Assembly (NCBI RefSeq): GCF_963678635.1
Contig: NC_087070.1
Span: 2,609,157-2,673,156, forward strand
From: Symsagittifera roscoffensis
Lineage: Eukaryota > Xenacoelomorpha > Acoela > Convolutidae
Direction: 5' to 3'
DNA: 64,000 nucleotides
A program made the translations under genes and the position numbers. The stretch's first letter is position 1. Every line of letters begins with the position of its first letter. This document shows positions 45,554 to 58,186 of this stretch, piece after piece. The notes below the pieces were generated by a model, which saw nothing but the letters and a program-made list of their open reading frames with translations, had not been told where the DNA came from and made no database searches.

Positions 45554-47353
45554 AGAAAAATTATACCACAAGATCAAAAAGAAAAATTCCCACATGGACA
45601 ATCATCGCGACTTCGAAATCAGCCACAAAAAGATTACAAAACATTCATCCCACAATCTAAAATATTAAAGAAAGTTGAATTTCAAAAACAAATTTTTTCA
45701 TTAACATTTACACCTCATAAAGATTTTTTCATGGACCGAAGAATTCTCAAAATTCATGCTGTAAAGCACTTGAACAAACTACTTCAAATTCAGTCAATCA
45801 GAAGATTTTCCGAATCATCGCCTCATTTTTAACACGACTTCTTTAGCCGACAAACAACTACCTTCAAGCTAATCTCTAACTATAACTCAAAGGCCTCCAG
45901 ATCAAAAATAAGGAAACCACTAATCATTGACACCTGAAGTAAACAAAGTTTCAAAGTTACAACCCTCCCCTGTCAATCAATACCAAGATCAACAAAATTG
46001 TACCAATTTAGACTTCAAAAACACCTCAGGCAAAATTATAAGATTAGCCTAAAGTACAAAATTGACATGATCATTTAGCCTAAAGTGCGAATAACTCTCA
46101 GATACTCCCAATCACCCGATAAATGACAACAAAACCAAAAAGACACTTAGGAGCCCTCCAATTTTTTCCCTCTCAAAAATTGCCAAAAACCAACCCAATT
46201 GTCAAAAAATTAAAAACTAATCCGACCACACTTGAATTTAGCCTCAAAAAATGAAAAACAATTCGAGAAAGAAATCACGTCTGCAAATGCTTTTTTCTCA
46301 AACGATTCATAAATTTCACAAAATATTTTCAAATCTTTTCCAATACTTTCCAAATGTTTCAAACTTTTTATAAATTTCATATCCAACATTTTCAACACCT
46401 ACATCTGAACAAATCAGAGAAAACCCTTTTAATCCCCCAGCCACTACAGAACCAAGAAAAATTATACCACAAGATCAAAAAGAAAAATTCCCACATGGAC
46501 AATCATCGCGACTTCGAAATCAGCCACAAAAAGATTACAAAACATTCATCCCACAATCTAAAATATTAAAGAAAGTTGAATTTCAAAAACAAATTTTTTC
46601 ATTAACATTTTCACCTCATAAAGATTTTTTCATGGACCGAAGAATTCTCAAAATTCATGCTTTAAAGCACTTGAACAAACTACTTCAAATTCAGTCAATC
46701 AGAAGATTTTCCGAATCATCGCCTCATTTTTAACACGACTTCTTTAGCCGACAAACAACTACCTTCAAGCTAATCTCTAACTATAACTCAAAGGCCTCCA
46801 GATCAAAAATAAGGAAACCACTAATCATTGACACCTGAAATAAACAAAGTTTCAAAGTTACAACCCTCCCCTGTCAATCAATACCAAGATCAACAAAATT
46901 GTACCAATTTAGACTTCAAAAACATCTCAGGCAAAATTATAAGATTAGCCTAAAGTACAAAATTGACATGATCATTTAGCCTAAAGTGCGAATAACTCTC
47001 AGATACTCCCAATCACCCGATAAATGACAACAAAACCAAAAAGACACTTAGGAGCCCTCCAATTTTTTCCCTCTCAAAAATTGCCAAAAACCAACCCAAT
47101 TGTCAAAAAATTAAAAACTAATCCGACCACACTTGAATTTAGCCTCAAAAAATGAAAAACAATTCGAGAAAGAAATCACGTCTGCAAATGCTTTTTTCTC
47201 AAACGATTCATAAATTTCACAAAATATTTTCAAATCTTTTCCAATACTTTCCAAATGTTTCAAACTTTTTATAAATTTCATATCCAACATTTTCAACACC
47301 TACATCTGAACAAATCAGAGAAAACCCTTTTAATCCCCCAGCCACTACAGAAC
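45553..47353 (+). repeat. 901 bp direct tandem duplication inside E3
   Basis: Units 45553-46453 and 46454-47353 begin AAGAAAAATTATACCACAAG and end GCCACTACAGAAC. Only about four single-base differences were seen by eye. The unit lies at the integrase/env junction and carries short coding-like pieces (LKKVEFQKQIFSLTF, HLNKLLQIQSIRRFSES). Minus-strand frames at 46210 and 47111 are duplicate shadows. This is much younger than the LTR divergence. Confidence 0.95.
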
Positions 47354-48011
47354 ATCTGCCATTTTGGATGACACAAGCTTTCACCCAAAGCGAACCAAAT
47401 TTAATAAATGACCCAATAAACGTTTCATTTGACACATCTTTGTCACTACCTGAAAGTCTTTCACTTCCCTCAACACCTTATTTAACTGCATTTTCACAAA
47501 CACCAATTCCTCCAAATTTCCCTATAAATCTCGATGCCAGAAAATTCAATAAATAACATACAACTACGATGACTTTGGAATACATTCGTAGCATCCCCTC
47601 AATTTTTTGGACAACATCACAAAAGTCACAGAATACACAACTGGGCACTAAATAGACTAGATTATCGACAGGACATTCACAAAGATATTCAAGAACATAA
47701 TATACAAATACTTAGACAAGACAAATTGACACTAAATATCGAAATCACGGTAAAACTAAACCAAATCTCTTACCATCTCTTACCCCTAGCACCTTCAAAT
47801 ATAACCGCTCAATCCTTACCTCCCCCGTTTATAACCACAGAAGTAATCTACAAATACGATAGATACACAAAAAAGACAATACGATAAATCACCTTTTATA
47901 ATCCATATTCAGGACTATCATACACATGTATTTTTTAAGGGAAAATTTTTTCAAACTCTTTTCTTTTTCAATTTTTCATAACCTCATCCCAATAATCCTT
48001 CACCCCGAACC
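47354..48011 (+). pseudogene. env: env leader region (E3)
   Basis: The frame 47368-47556 is Ser/Pro/Thr-rich (SLSLPESLSLPSTPYL). Later frames have the charged DYRQDIHKDIQEHNIQIL piece (about 47665-47710). The region ends at the CCGGACCACAGGATTTACTAGT boundary shared with E1 (13680). It corresponds to the part of E1 at 13400-13680, but is longer. No signal peptide could be fixed. Confidence 0.4.
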
Positions 48012-50131
48012 GGACCACAGGATTTACTAGTCACACACTATGACTGTGAAATAAATGAATAAAAAACATTACACAAAAATGCAATAAACCAAGTCACTCA
48101 ATGTGAACCCGAACCATAATCAATTGAAACTAGAAAATTTGATAGCAACAGTTTACTCACAAGCTAGAGCTTCAACACTAATAGGATGTAAATTCGCAGC
48201 AACATTTTCCGAAAAGAAAGTACATTGTTCACAAGTTTCAAAGGGAAAAAAAACAGATTAGACCACGAATCTTTCTACCAAAGTAACATCAAAAGATTAC
48301 TACACCTCAGCCCTGAAGATTGCAAAAACGAACTTAAAAGACTAAAAATCACATCAAATAAAGGCACAAACAGAAAACTAGTAATTTTTCAATTTTTTCC
48401 AGACTTACCGCATCAAGCTGAACTTGAAAAATACCTAGGTCATATAAGACTGGATACCAAATTTCCCTTTCACGGAGCACATGGAAGATTAACAGATGAT
48501 CTCAATAATAAAAATTGGATACCACACATTGGAATAAACAACCCATCATCATGTAAAGCAGATACAAAAAACAAAGGCTACCAAGAAATAATGTTTTTTT
48601 TTGGATTGGAAAACACAACTTGAAAAAGTAGAACCAATACGTGATTTAAAAGATGACACTATGATTCATCAAGGAATCAGACTCCTTTGCGAAAACGACC
48701 AAGGATATTGCGATCCTACAACACGCACGCACGCAAGCAACCATCGTTTGAATGCCCGAAGACACCTGTACAACATTTCAAGTAGCAAAAATACACGCTA
48801 AATTGATCAAATTTCATCAAAAATTTTTTATTGAATCAATCCCGTTTGAAGAGTTAAACCCTGACATAGTAATTATAAGTTTAGAAACATCCATAATTTA
48901 GAGAATAAATTCACACATTTCCAATTTTACCCAGAAACAGAACTTGCATGTAAATACAACAAACGACTTTACAAAACACAATATTCAGAAATGCTTGTCG
49001 AATACGAAAACGGTTTTGACATGAAAACAGGAAAACTAATTAAACATCCAATGGCTACATCTTGCTCATACACTGACGAGAACTCAAATTTCTCAGTAAA
49101 ATTTCAAAAGAACACAGGAAGAACCAGTGGAAAATTAAAACCACAAGATACAGAAAGTACACGTTTACAAGAACTATCACTCATGAACAACACTTACTTT
49201 GGCGCAATCCACTATGACATACACTTAGACATGAAAATAGATTACACAATCAGTAGAATCTTTCATGAAATGACCTAGACAGAACTTGAAACCCTACATC
49301 AATTATGCAAACTAGCAGTACTAAAAATCGCTTATGAAGGATATTTATTGTCAGGAAACAAATCAAGTTTTATTGACTACGAAGGAAGTATATTATGGTA
49401 TTACACCTGTACCAAAAAAATATTTCTTTATATGTTTTTGAAGACAAAAGATGCTATAAAAGAATCCCAATTTTCGTCAAAAAAAGTACATTTTGTTGAT
49501 ACAATCTCCCGCAGAACTTATTTTTGGGATACTGCAGTCCCATGTGGATCAGAAAACAGCCACAAGGTAGTACAACTAAACAATGAAGAAGATAAATACT
49601 ATCTTCTCGCACCATACCCTACACTCATGCAACCACTCAAAAATTTTTCACCAGAAAGTATTAGAGCTATAATCAATCAGCATATACTCTAAATCAGACA
49701 TTCAACATCACATTCGGACGCAACAATTTCAAGAATTACTCACAAAAATGGACACAATCCAACGATAATCGATAGATCGAAACCTACGCAAACTTGCAGA
49801 AACAACATGATTTTCAGACATATACGCACTAGACTGTAGCGGATATTTTAAAGATATAATAGATTACATTTACTTAAATGGCGAAAAATACAGACCACAA
49901 TATATATCACTAATAAATATTTTTAGTTTTGTAAATTTGAAAAACGAATTTCTTGCTTTTCTAGTATGGCCTTACTACATCTTAGAAAGATTGACTATAT
50001 TATACGAAATGTTTAATTTTCTTGGATTTCATTTCTCTCTCTTAAAAGGAGTCTACAATACATGCGCAATACACACACAGTACAAACACCACATTTACAA
50101 AATCTTAATCATAACCACCCCTTATCATTAG
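48012..50131 (+). pseudogene. env: envelope-like glycoprotein (E3)
   Basis: Homologous to E1 13681-15880. Open pieces are 48225-48623 (SFYQSNIKRLLHLSPEDC, HIGINNPSSCK), 48601-48801 (NDQGYCDPTTRT), 48991-49278 (MLVEYENGFDMKTGKL, MNNTYFGAIHYDIHLDM) and 49348-49692 (RRTYFWDTAVPCGSE, QPLKNFSPESIRA). The membrane anchor is at 49937-50080 (FLAFLVWPYYILERL, FSLLKGVYNTC). It keeps sense codons where E1 has stops, and has stops where E1 is open, so the shared reading frame was real in the ancestor. The fusion-protein class was not established. Confidence 0.6.
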
Positions 50132-52088
50132 TACCACGAAATTTTAGAAATATTGCTCTATCAGACCTCATAACTTCGAGATCTAATTATCCACGGAGCC
50201 CAAGTCATTGCATAATAACCCAACAAACCAACATAGACGACACACAATTTAACAAATTATAGAACAACCACACACCCTACTTTTGGTTCTCAGAACAACC
50301 ATCTTTTTAGCCCACGATGAGCCGACAAATTGGATCCCTCCATCGATCAATTTCCCACCCAGCCAACCTTCAGAACAACTTCCCCATCATCCATTTTTTG
50401 CTTTCCCGCCACCTCAATCACCTCATCCTAACACCTCACCGAGCATGGAATCAGATACTAATTCCAACACTACAGTATATAACACCGTCTCCCAATTCAA
50501 CAACTCCGATATCGAAACACGCGACGAATTTGCAAACTCTGAACCCAGCCCATCTACAATTTCTCATACTACCTTTCAACCTCTACATTCCCAAGTCAAA
50601 ATTGAACCTCCTTCCCTTTACTCTTCCATTTTACAGGTCACACCCAAATATCGCCTTCTCACCAGCGAATCATCCGACAACATCGACCAAGATCACACAC
50701 ACAACTTGATAACTTCATAACACTACAACAACAATTGCAACACCCTCAAACACTAACATTTCACCAGTTTTCCCGATCTTTAACATCATCCAATCCATCA
50801 ACCCCAACCCCCTCTTCAACTTATACACCCTCCCAAAATCCCACGTCCCCATCAACCCAAACCTCCAGTACCAACCGAGCTTGTAGAAACTTTAAACGAA
50901 AATTCCCAAATACCCCATTCTCCTCTAACCCAGGAACATCCAAATCATTTATAAATCAACCACTTCAACTAATACGAAAGAATTCCTACAAATATGTCTA
51001 CCCTTTTTCCCTCAATATACATACTTCCATTCCGACCCCAATGATGAAAGACAAAATTATGTTAAGAAGCATGTCTTATATCCCACACTCTCATGGAAAT
51101 CTCATTACCACCTTACTAATCCATTAATATTACCAATATATAACACCCCTCATAATAATCAGGTAATCAGCACCCTACTCTATTTTCTCACATCAGCACT
51201 AACCTCAAGCCAGTTCATACAAATAAGCAAGAGAAGCCGTAACCAAATTCACTGCACCTAAAGCTAATAATCACTCCATCGATTATTACGATCATAATAT
51301 CATCCGACCAAATGAAGACATTTGTCCACTTGGCGACCCATAAACTAATCCTCAATTAACCAAAAAAATTTTCCATAAAGTCTTCAAGCATCTTCACCCT
51401 CAACATCTTGAACAAAAAAATATGACAAAGTCATCTCCGCAGCACTACGTAAGACTAATGCTTATGAATCATACTTTAACAAACTCAATCAATTTTCACT
51501 AACCTTTCATTTCTTTCACCAAACGAACGTGATCTGTACTGTTCACATGAAATCATGTTACTAACTTAACAAACACATACATACACTTATTGTAAGTTCA
51601 TTCAAAGTCATTACACTCACAATACACCAGCACGACAACCTCACCATAGATTTCAATACATTAATTCTAAAAACACATTACCGTTTTTTCTTAACTCTAC
51701 CTATCGTATTATAGACACTAACCTGCAAGGCACCCTACGAAAATACAATCCCATCACCCAGATGTATATCTTCTGCCAACTAAACAAACTCCTAAACGTA
51801 GACGAATCTCGCCCAATGATTATCCCGCAAGAACTCCTTCAGCCCGTCGAAGTCTCAATCCCAGAATTCATATAAAACAGTCGCTATAAACACAACTTAT
51901 CTAAGCAGGTTCAAAACACACCGTATAAAAAATTACCTTACACTGAAGAACGTAACATCACTAAAGCACTTGAACTGCTTTGGACACTTTTGCTAACTAA
52001 AAACATCATTCGTTTCTTAGCTAAACTACTAACCTCATCTGATATCATTCACGATGATTTTCCCCATGGCTTCTTTAACGACAATTAG
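50132..52088 (+). pseudogene. large post-env ORF (E3)
   Basis: The frame 50283-50720 begins in FLAHDEPTNWIPPSINFPPS and contains FFAFPPPQSPHP and DIETRDEFANSEPSPS, matching E1. 50735-51127 continues with TNRACRNFKRKF. The C-terminal half (about 51550-52088) has PFFLNSTYRI, MYIFCQLNKLL, ALELLWTLLLTKNIIRFLAK and ends at TAG 52086 after FFNDN. An overlapping frame at 50317-50709 is a shadow. Both copies of the family preserve a Pro/Ser-rich N-half and a globular-looking C-half. No match to a known family was recognised. Confidence 0.55.
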
Positions 52089-52277
52089 GAATTAAGAATT
52101 CAATATTTTACTAATAAATTCAAAAAACACTAACCATTATTATTCAATGTTTTCTCTTTTTCTTTATAGGCACAATCATCAATCATCTACAAAACAAAAA
52201 ACTAAATAAAGAACAGAACTCTTTTTCAAATCATTATTTCCTATTAACCTATCCAATAAATAAAGCAATAAAATTAT

Positions 52278-52567
52278 CCAGTACAAAGCAGTAAAATTAA
52301 TATATAAACTCTTCTCACCAAAGCAGTAAAAATTCATCAATTGAGAATAAATTAATAATTTCAACCCCCAAATCAAGCAGTAAATTTATAAATTCAAAAA
52401 GTAGTAAATTGATAAAAATTGTCCAGTACAAAGCAGTAAAAATAATATATAAACTTTTCTCCCCAAAGCAGTAAATATCCATAAATTGAAAATAATTTAA
52501 TAATATCAACCCCCAAATCAAGCAGTAAAATTAAAATTTTAAAAATTAGTAAATTGATAAAATTTGT
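52278..52567. repeat. 145 bp tandem repeat with GCAGTAAA motifs
   Basis: Units start at 52278 and 52423 (CCAGTACAAAGCAGTAAA). The second 3'-end copy (55506-55660) has a single, shorter version, and E1 has related GCAGTAAA and CGCAG phrases at 18265-18375. It lies in the 3' untranslated region just after the intron remnant. Confidence 0.75.
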
Positions 52568-53633
52568 GCATAAAATGCAAAAAGAAGTACTAAATTTTTC
52601 AAAAGACCCTTCATAATACTCTGTTGATCACACGAAGTCATATTACTAACTTAACAAACACATACATACACTTATTATAAGTTCATTCAAAGTCATTACA
52701 CTCACAATACACCAGCACGACAACCTCAACATAGATTTCAATACATTAACTCTAAAAACCCATTACCGTTTTTTCTTAACTCTACCTATCGTATTATAGA
52801 CACTAACCTACAAGGCACCCTACGAAATTACAATCCCATCACCCAGATGTATATCTTCTGCCAACTAAACAAACTCCTAAACGAGGACGTCCTAACCCAC
52901 CAAAAGAGGACGCCCTGAGCATGCTCAATAGCCGGCCTCACCCACCGTGCTACATCCACGCTTTGTGATACCCACGACACTCCTTTTAACGAGAGTTACT
53001 CAAGTGTGAGTAGCTCTTAAAAATAACCGAACTAAATAAAAACGCTTTTGCGATAAAAACTAACACAATATCATAACTAAAAAGCACGATTAACAAATAT
53101 ATGTAAAAAATCATAATGCAGTATATAGATTACAAACAGCCCAAAGACGAGCAGCAGGAAACTTGACAACTCAGTCACACTCCAAACTACGGAATGGCAA
53201 AACCCACCTAACATAATGCCTACAGTCACTACACTCAATTGATTTAGATTACGACTTGGCAACACAGGAAAAAAAATCAATTGCAACAGAACAATGGCCA
53301 TCTCGATGTTCAAGTATACGTACAGATTCAAGTCACCAGGCATTGCATCCAAGCTCAAACTCACGCCAATTCCAAACAAGATCGAAACACAGTTCTCTAC
53401 CAAATAAGAACAAACGATCAGAACAAATCATTTGGAAATCAAATTGACTTTGTTGGCGGTCACAGTCATTGTTGAATGACAAACTGATATCCACGATTCC
53501 AGCTTCCTGGAGCTTCCTTGTTCAAGAACCGAACAGAACTGGTGCTCGCGACATACAAACGAACTTCATCCATACTCCATCGCAGATGAATATAAAAGAA
53601 CAAAAAACTAAAACTCTCTTAATCCAGGATGGA

Positions 53634-54012
53634 TGGAACCAGATCTAAACTAGTATTTATCATTGGTTATTTTTATGATATTTTATCTCCATAAAATATT
53701 AAAAACTAACCAATCATGCTCCATAAAACTAACAATCTATTTATTTGTAAAGTGTCGAAACTACTTGTAGTTTCAACACCAGAACAATTTGAAATAAACT
53801 TAGAATACAATTGTTCTCATTCTGGAACTAACTCGCTCAAACTGGTGTACACTAGATCTATTGAGACTAGGAGATATAAGAGTAAGATTAAGATTGGTGT
53901 TAGACTAAGAAGTTGCACGAATCTATCCGGCCGAAAATATGATGGCGTGACGAGTAGACGGTGTACTTTGTCTGAAAATACTCTATGAGTACAGTAACCT
54001 ATACATAACTCA
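53634..54012 (+). repeat. E3 3' LTR (unit 1)
   Basis: 379 bp, TGGAACC to ATAACTCA, preceded by CAGGATGGA and followed by AAAGCCAATCTC, giving the AAAG target duplication with the left flank. It differs from the 5' LTR (36239) at a higher rate than the two left LTRs differ from each other. Confidence 0.9.
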
Positions 54013-56583
54013 AAAGCCAATCTCAAAAAATTATTTAAAAAAAACATCTTATGTTGTATAGATAGATAGATCCATGTAGAAAAAAGAGATAGAAATCCAG
54101 GCATCGCAATTCATCTGAAAGGTTGAAGCTACCCAAACAAAATAGATTCACAGCCACAATAGACAAGCACAGAAGAATCTGAAACATTAAACCTATGAAA
54201 CTATGAGAAAACTTCTTTGAAGAGTTTTGTCAATTCAGCGAATTTCAAGGATCTAAAGTGAACATACTCACAAGTTTCTTCAACTGGTGACATTTCCTAT
54301 CTTTAAAAAGTTAGGCGTTCGTTATCTGTATTTTGAACTTAAAATCTGGTAGAGGAACAACTTGCAACAATGTTTATTCAGACTGCCGTTTAACGTTCAT
54401 GGAGCAGTAAAAACATTTATATGAAAACATCACCCACACGCCATATAGAGTACAAAGTGATAAATTCGCCCCTTGTAGCGAATCAATTATACAAGTAAGC
54501 TCTTTCGACCATCGATTATTACGATCATAATATCATCCGACCAAATGAAGACATTTGTCCACTTGGCGACCCAAATACTAATCCTCAATTAACCAAAAAA
54601 TTTTACATAAAAACTTCAACCACCTTCACCCTCAACATCTTGAGCAAAAATATGACAAAGTCATCTCCTCAGCACTAACTAAAACTAATGCTTATGAATC
54701 ATACTTTAACAAACTCAATCATTTTTCACTAACATTTCATTTCTTTCACCAAACGAACGTGATCTGGACTGTTCACATGAAATCATGTTACTGACTTAAC
54801 AAACACATACATACACTTATTATAAATTCATTCAAAGTCATTACATTCACAATACACCAGCACGACAACCTCACCATGGATTTCAATACATTAACTCTAA
54901 AGACAAATTACCGTTTTTTCTTAACTCTACCTATCGTATTACAGACACTAACCTACAAGTCACCCTACGAAATTATAGTCCCATCACCCAGATGTATATC
55001 TTCTGCCAACTAAACAAACTCCTAAACGTAGACGAATCTCGCCCAATGATTATCCCGCAAGAACTCCTTCAGCCCGTCGAAGTCTCAATCCTAGAATTCA
55101 TATAAAACAGTCACTATAAACACAACTTATCTAAGCAGGTTCAAAACACACCGTATAAAAAATTACCTTACACTGAAGAACGTAACATCACTAAAGCACT
55201 TGAATTGCTTTGGCCACTTTTTCAACCTAAAAACATCATTCGTTTGTTAGCTAAACTACTAACCTCATCTGATATCATCCACGATGTTTTTCTTCATGGC
55301 TTCTTCAACGACGATTAGGAAATAAGAATTCAATATTTTACTAGTAAATTCAAAAAATACTAGCCATTATTATTCAGTGTTTTCTATTTTTCTTTATAGG
55401 CACAATCATCAATCATCTACAAAACAAATAACAAAATAAAGAACAGAAACTCTTTTTCAAATCATTAATTTCTATTAACCTATCCAATAATTGAAGCAAT
55501 AAAATTATCCAGTACAAAGTAGTAAAATTAATGGATAAACTCTTCTCCCAAAAGCAGTAAATTTTCATAAATTGAAAGTAATTTATTAATTTCAAACCCC
55601 AAATCAAGCAGTAAATTTATAATTTTAAAAAGTAATAAATTGATAAAAGTTGTGCATAAATTGCAAAAAGAAGTACTAACCTTTTCAAAAGACGCTTCTT
55701 CATACTCTCTCGCACAAATATTTTATCCAAATTCGCAATGCTCGCCCACAAAAAATTGTTTAAAATAGTAACTTTCACTGATAACAACTCTAACAAGTAT
55801 TAACATGTTTCAAACTTTCCTTTAACCCGGTTGGAAAGGAATTTTATAATAATTCAAACTAAGCAACGCAAGCTTAATAAATACCAAATATCACAACCTA
55901 ACAGCATGACTAAGAAAAAAAAACCCACGGTACCCAAACTGGATTAACACCAGCTTAGGACCGTTTAATTATTCTATTGAAGACTACTTTTAAGTCTGAA
56001 CACAAAAAAAACAAACACCAAAAAGTCGAAAAACAAATCGAAACAAACAGCTTGTTTTGTGAAGAACAGACAAAACTAGGACAACAAAAGAAAACACTAG
56101 TAATAAAAAAGGGCATGAAAAGTTGAGCTGACACAGGACCCTCCAAAAAGAGAGCACGAAATCATACTCTCAACCCTTGCTTAACCCACCAAAAGAGGAT
56201 GTCCTGAGCATGCTCTATAGCCAGGCTCACCCACCGTGCTACATCCACGCTTTGTGATACCCACGACACTTTTTTTGACGAGAGTTACTCAAGTGTGAGT
56301 TGCTCTTAAAAATAACCGAACTAAATAAAAACGCTTTTGCGATATAAACTAATACAATATCATAATTAAAAAACACGATTTACAAACATTTGTAAATAAT
56401 CATAATGCAGTATATAGATTACAAACAGCCCAAAGACGAGCAGCAGGAAACTTGACAACCCAATTAGACTCCAAACTACAGAATGGCAAAACCCACCTAA
56501 CATGCTGCCTGCAGTCACTACACTCAATGAATTTAGAGTAACGACTTGGCAACACAAGAAAAAAAATCAATTGCAACAGAACA

Positions 56584-56769
56584 ATGGCCATCTCGATGTT
56601 CAAGTATACGTACAGATCCAAGTCACCAGGCATTGCATCGAAGCTCAAACTCGCGCCAATTCCAAACGAGATTGAAACACAGTTCTCTACCAAACAAGAA
56701 CAAACGATCAGAACAAATCATTTGGAAATCAGATTGACTTTGTTGGCGGTTACAGTCATTGTTGAATGA
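56584..56769 (+). CDS. possible small 3' ORF (E3 copy)
   Basis: 61 codons, MAISMFKYTYRSKSPG to VTVIVE. It is in the same frame as the E1 ORF at 19329 and shares MFK, P.PNE.E, NHLEIRL and VTV.V. The opposite-strand frame (56400-56693) is longer but not conserved in E1. Low confidence. Confidence 0.25.
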   Translation: MAISMFKYTYRSKSPGIASKLKLAPIPNEIETQFSTKQEQTIRTNHLEIRLTLLAVTVIVE

Positions 56770-56923
56770 CAAACTGATATCCACGATTCCAGCTTCCTGG
56801 AGCTTCCTTCTTCAAGAACGGAACAGAAATGATGCTCGCGACAAACAAACGAACTTCATCCATCCTCCATCGCAGATGAATTTAAAAGAACAAAAAACTA
56901 AAACTCTCTAAATCCAGGATGGG

Positions 56924-57302
56924 TGGAACCAGATCTAAACTAGTATTTATCATTGGTTATTATTTTGATATTTTATCTCTATAAAATATTAAATACTAAC
57001 CAATCATACTACATAAAACTAACAAGCTATTTATTTGTAAAGTGTTGAAACTATTTGTAGTTTCAACACCAGAACAATTTGAATTAAACTTAGAATACAA
57101 TTATTCTCATTCTGGAACTAACTCGCTCAAACCGGTGTACACTAGATCTATTGAGACTAGGAGATATAAGAGTAAGATTAGGATTGGTATTAGACTAAGA
57201 AGTTGCACGAATCTATCCGGCCGAAAATATGATAGCGTGACGAGCAGACGGTGTACCTTGTCTGAAATTACTCTATGAGTACAGTAACCTATACATAACT
57301 CA
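56924..57302 (+). repeat. E3 3' LTR (unit 2)
   Basis: 379 bp, preceded by CAGGATGGG (probable polypurine tract) and followed by the same AAAGCCAATCTC flank as the LTR at 53634. It is a duplicate of that LTR, not a separate insertion. Confidence 0.9.
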
Positions 57303-57639
57303 AAAGCCAATCTCAAAAAAGTATAAAAAAAACATCTTTTGTTGTATAGATAGATAGATCCCTGTAGAAAAATGAGATAGAAATCCAGGCATCGCAATTC
57401 ATCTGAAAGCTTGAAGCTACCCAAACAAAATAGATTCACAGCCACAATAGACAAGCACAGAAGAATCTGAAACATTAAACCTATAAAACTATGAGAAAGC
57501 TTGTTTGAAGAGTTTTGTCAATTTCGCGAACTTCAAGGATCTAAAGTGAACATACTCACAAGTTTCTTCAACTGGTGACATTTCCTATCTTTAAAAAGTT
57601 AGTCGTTATCTGTATACTGAATTCAAGTTCTGCTAGAGG

Positions 57640-58020
57640 GCAACAAAAGACAACTCTCAACAAAAGACATTCAACAAAAGAAAACTCTCAAATAAATATA
57701 ACAAACTTTTTTTTCTCAGGTTTTCTTCTCTATTCAGAGATTGCACGGCTTAGTAGGCGTGCTTTAATGTAAATTGTGCCTCTTTTGAAGTTTTTTTCTC
57801 GGAACCTGTTTTTCATACAATTTTCTTAAATGTTAAACTTTTAGTCATACGATTTCCTTTTTTCAACAATTTGTTAGTCATACAATTTCCATGTATGGAA
57901 AATGATTATCATAGAGATTTCATACAACTTTCTGTACGTATCACAATGTATGGAATCGTATGACAAGAAGTTTTTCATAAATGGAAATTGGATGATTCGA
58001 AGTTTTGGTCAACACGGGGT
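57640..58020. other. segment unique to unit 2, with inverted repeats
   Basis: Contains three CAACAAAAGA-type repeats at its left end. GTCATACGATTTCC at 57844-57857 is answered in inverse by GGAATCGTATGAC at 57952-57964, with CATACAATTTCCATGTATGG between. It looks like a short MITE-like inverted-repeat insert, or a segment deleted from unit 1. No target duplication was confirmed. Confidence 0.4.
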
Positions 58021-58186
58021 ATCAGGGCGCAGCCTTGAATGTTTATTCAGACTGCCTTTTAACGTTTATGGAGCAGTAATAACATATATATGAAAATCAT
58101 CACCTCACCCACACGCCATATAAAGTACAAAGTGGTAAATTTCGCTCTTTGTAGCAAATCAATTATACAAGTAAGCTCTTTCGACC

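Larger units (their letters stand above)
36239..54012 (+). mobile_element. E3: 17.8 kb env-bearing Ty3/Gypsy-like element with both LTRs
   Basis: E3 is bounded by 379 bp LTRs (36239-36617 and 53634-54012), TGG...TCA, with AAAG directly before the first and directly after the last LTR as a 4 bp target-site duplication. Internal order is primer site, leader, pre-gag ORF, gag, protease, RT, RNase H, integrase, env, post-env ORF, intron remnant, 3' untranslated region. It contains a 901 bp tandem duplication (45553-47353) and many stops. The 3' end is duplicated again to 58186. The protease Asp is lost, the RT palm is deleted and the second integrase Asp is replaced, so it is dead. Confidence 0.85.
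51276..54508 (+). repeat. right tandem duplication, unit 1
   Basis: Contains the 3' half of the post-env ORF, 3' untranslated region, 3' LTR and about 500 bp of right flank. It starts at CCATCGATTATTACGATCAT and ends at CTCTTTCGA, where the next unit begins. Unit 1 is internally rearranged: 52628-52886 is a second copy of env-distal ORF DNA (like 51550-51800) joined directly to the GGACGTCC 3' block, skipping about 500 bp present in unit 2. Confidence 0.85.
54509..58186 (+). repeat. right tandem duplication, unit 2
   Basis: Second copy of 51276-54508: post-env C-half (stop at 55316-55318), intron remnant (AG at 55398-55399), 3' untranslated region, LTR and right flank. It ends at 58186, where both units share CTCTTTCGACC and then diverge. 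It has about 370 bp (around 57640-58020) absent from the unit 1 flank. Confidence 0.85.

Noticed and set aside
53077-53403. Hydrophobic minus-strand ORF of 108 codons, nearly repeated at 56400-56693.
   Set aside because: Its recurrence is explained by DNA duplication of the 3' end, and the frame is not kept in E1, where the plus frame is.
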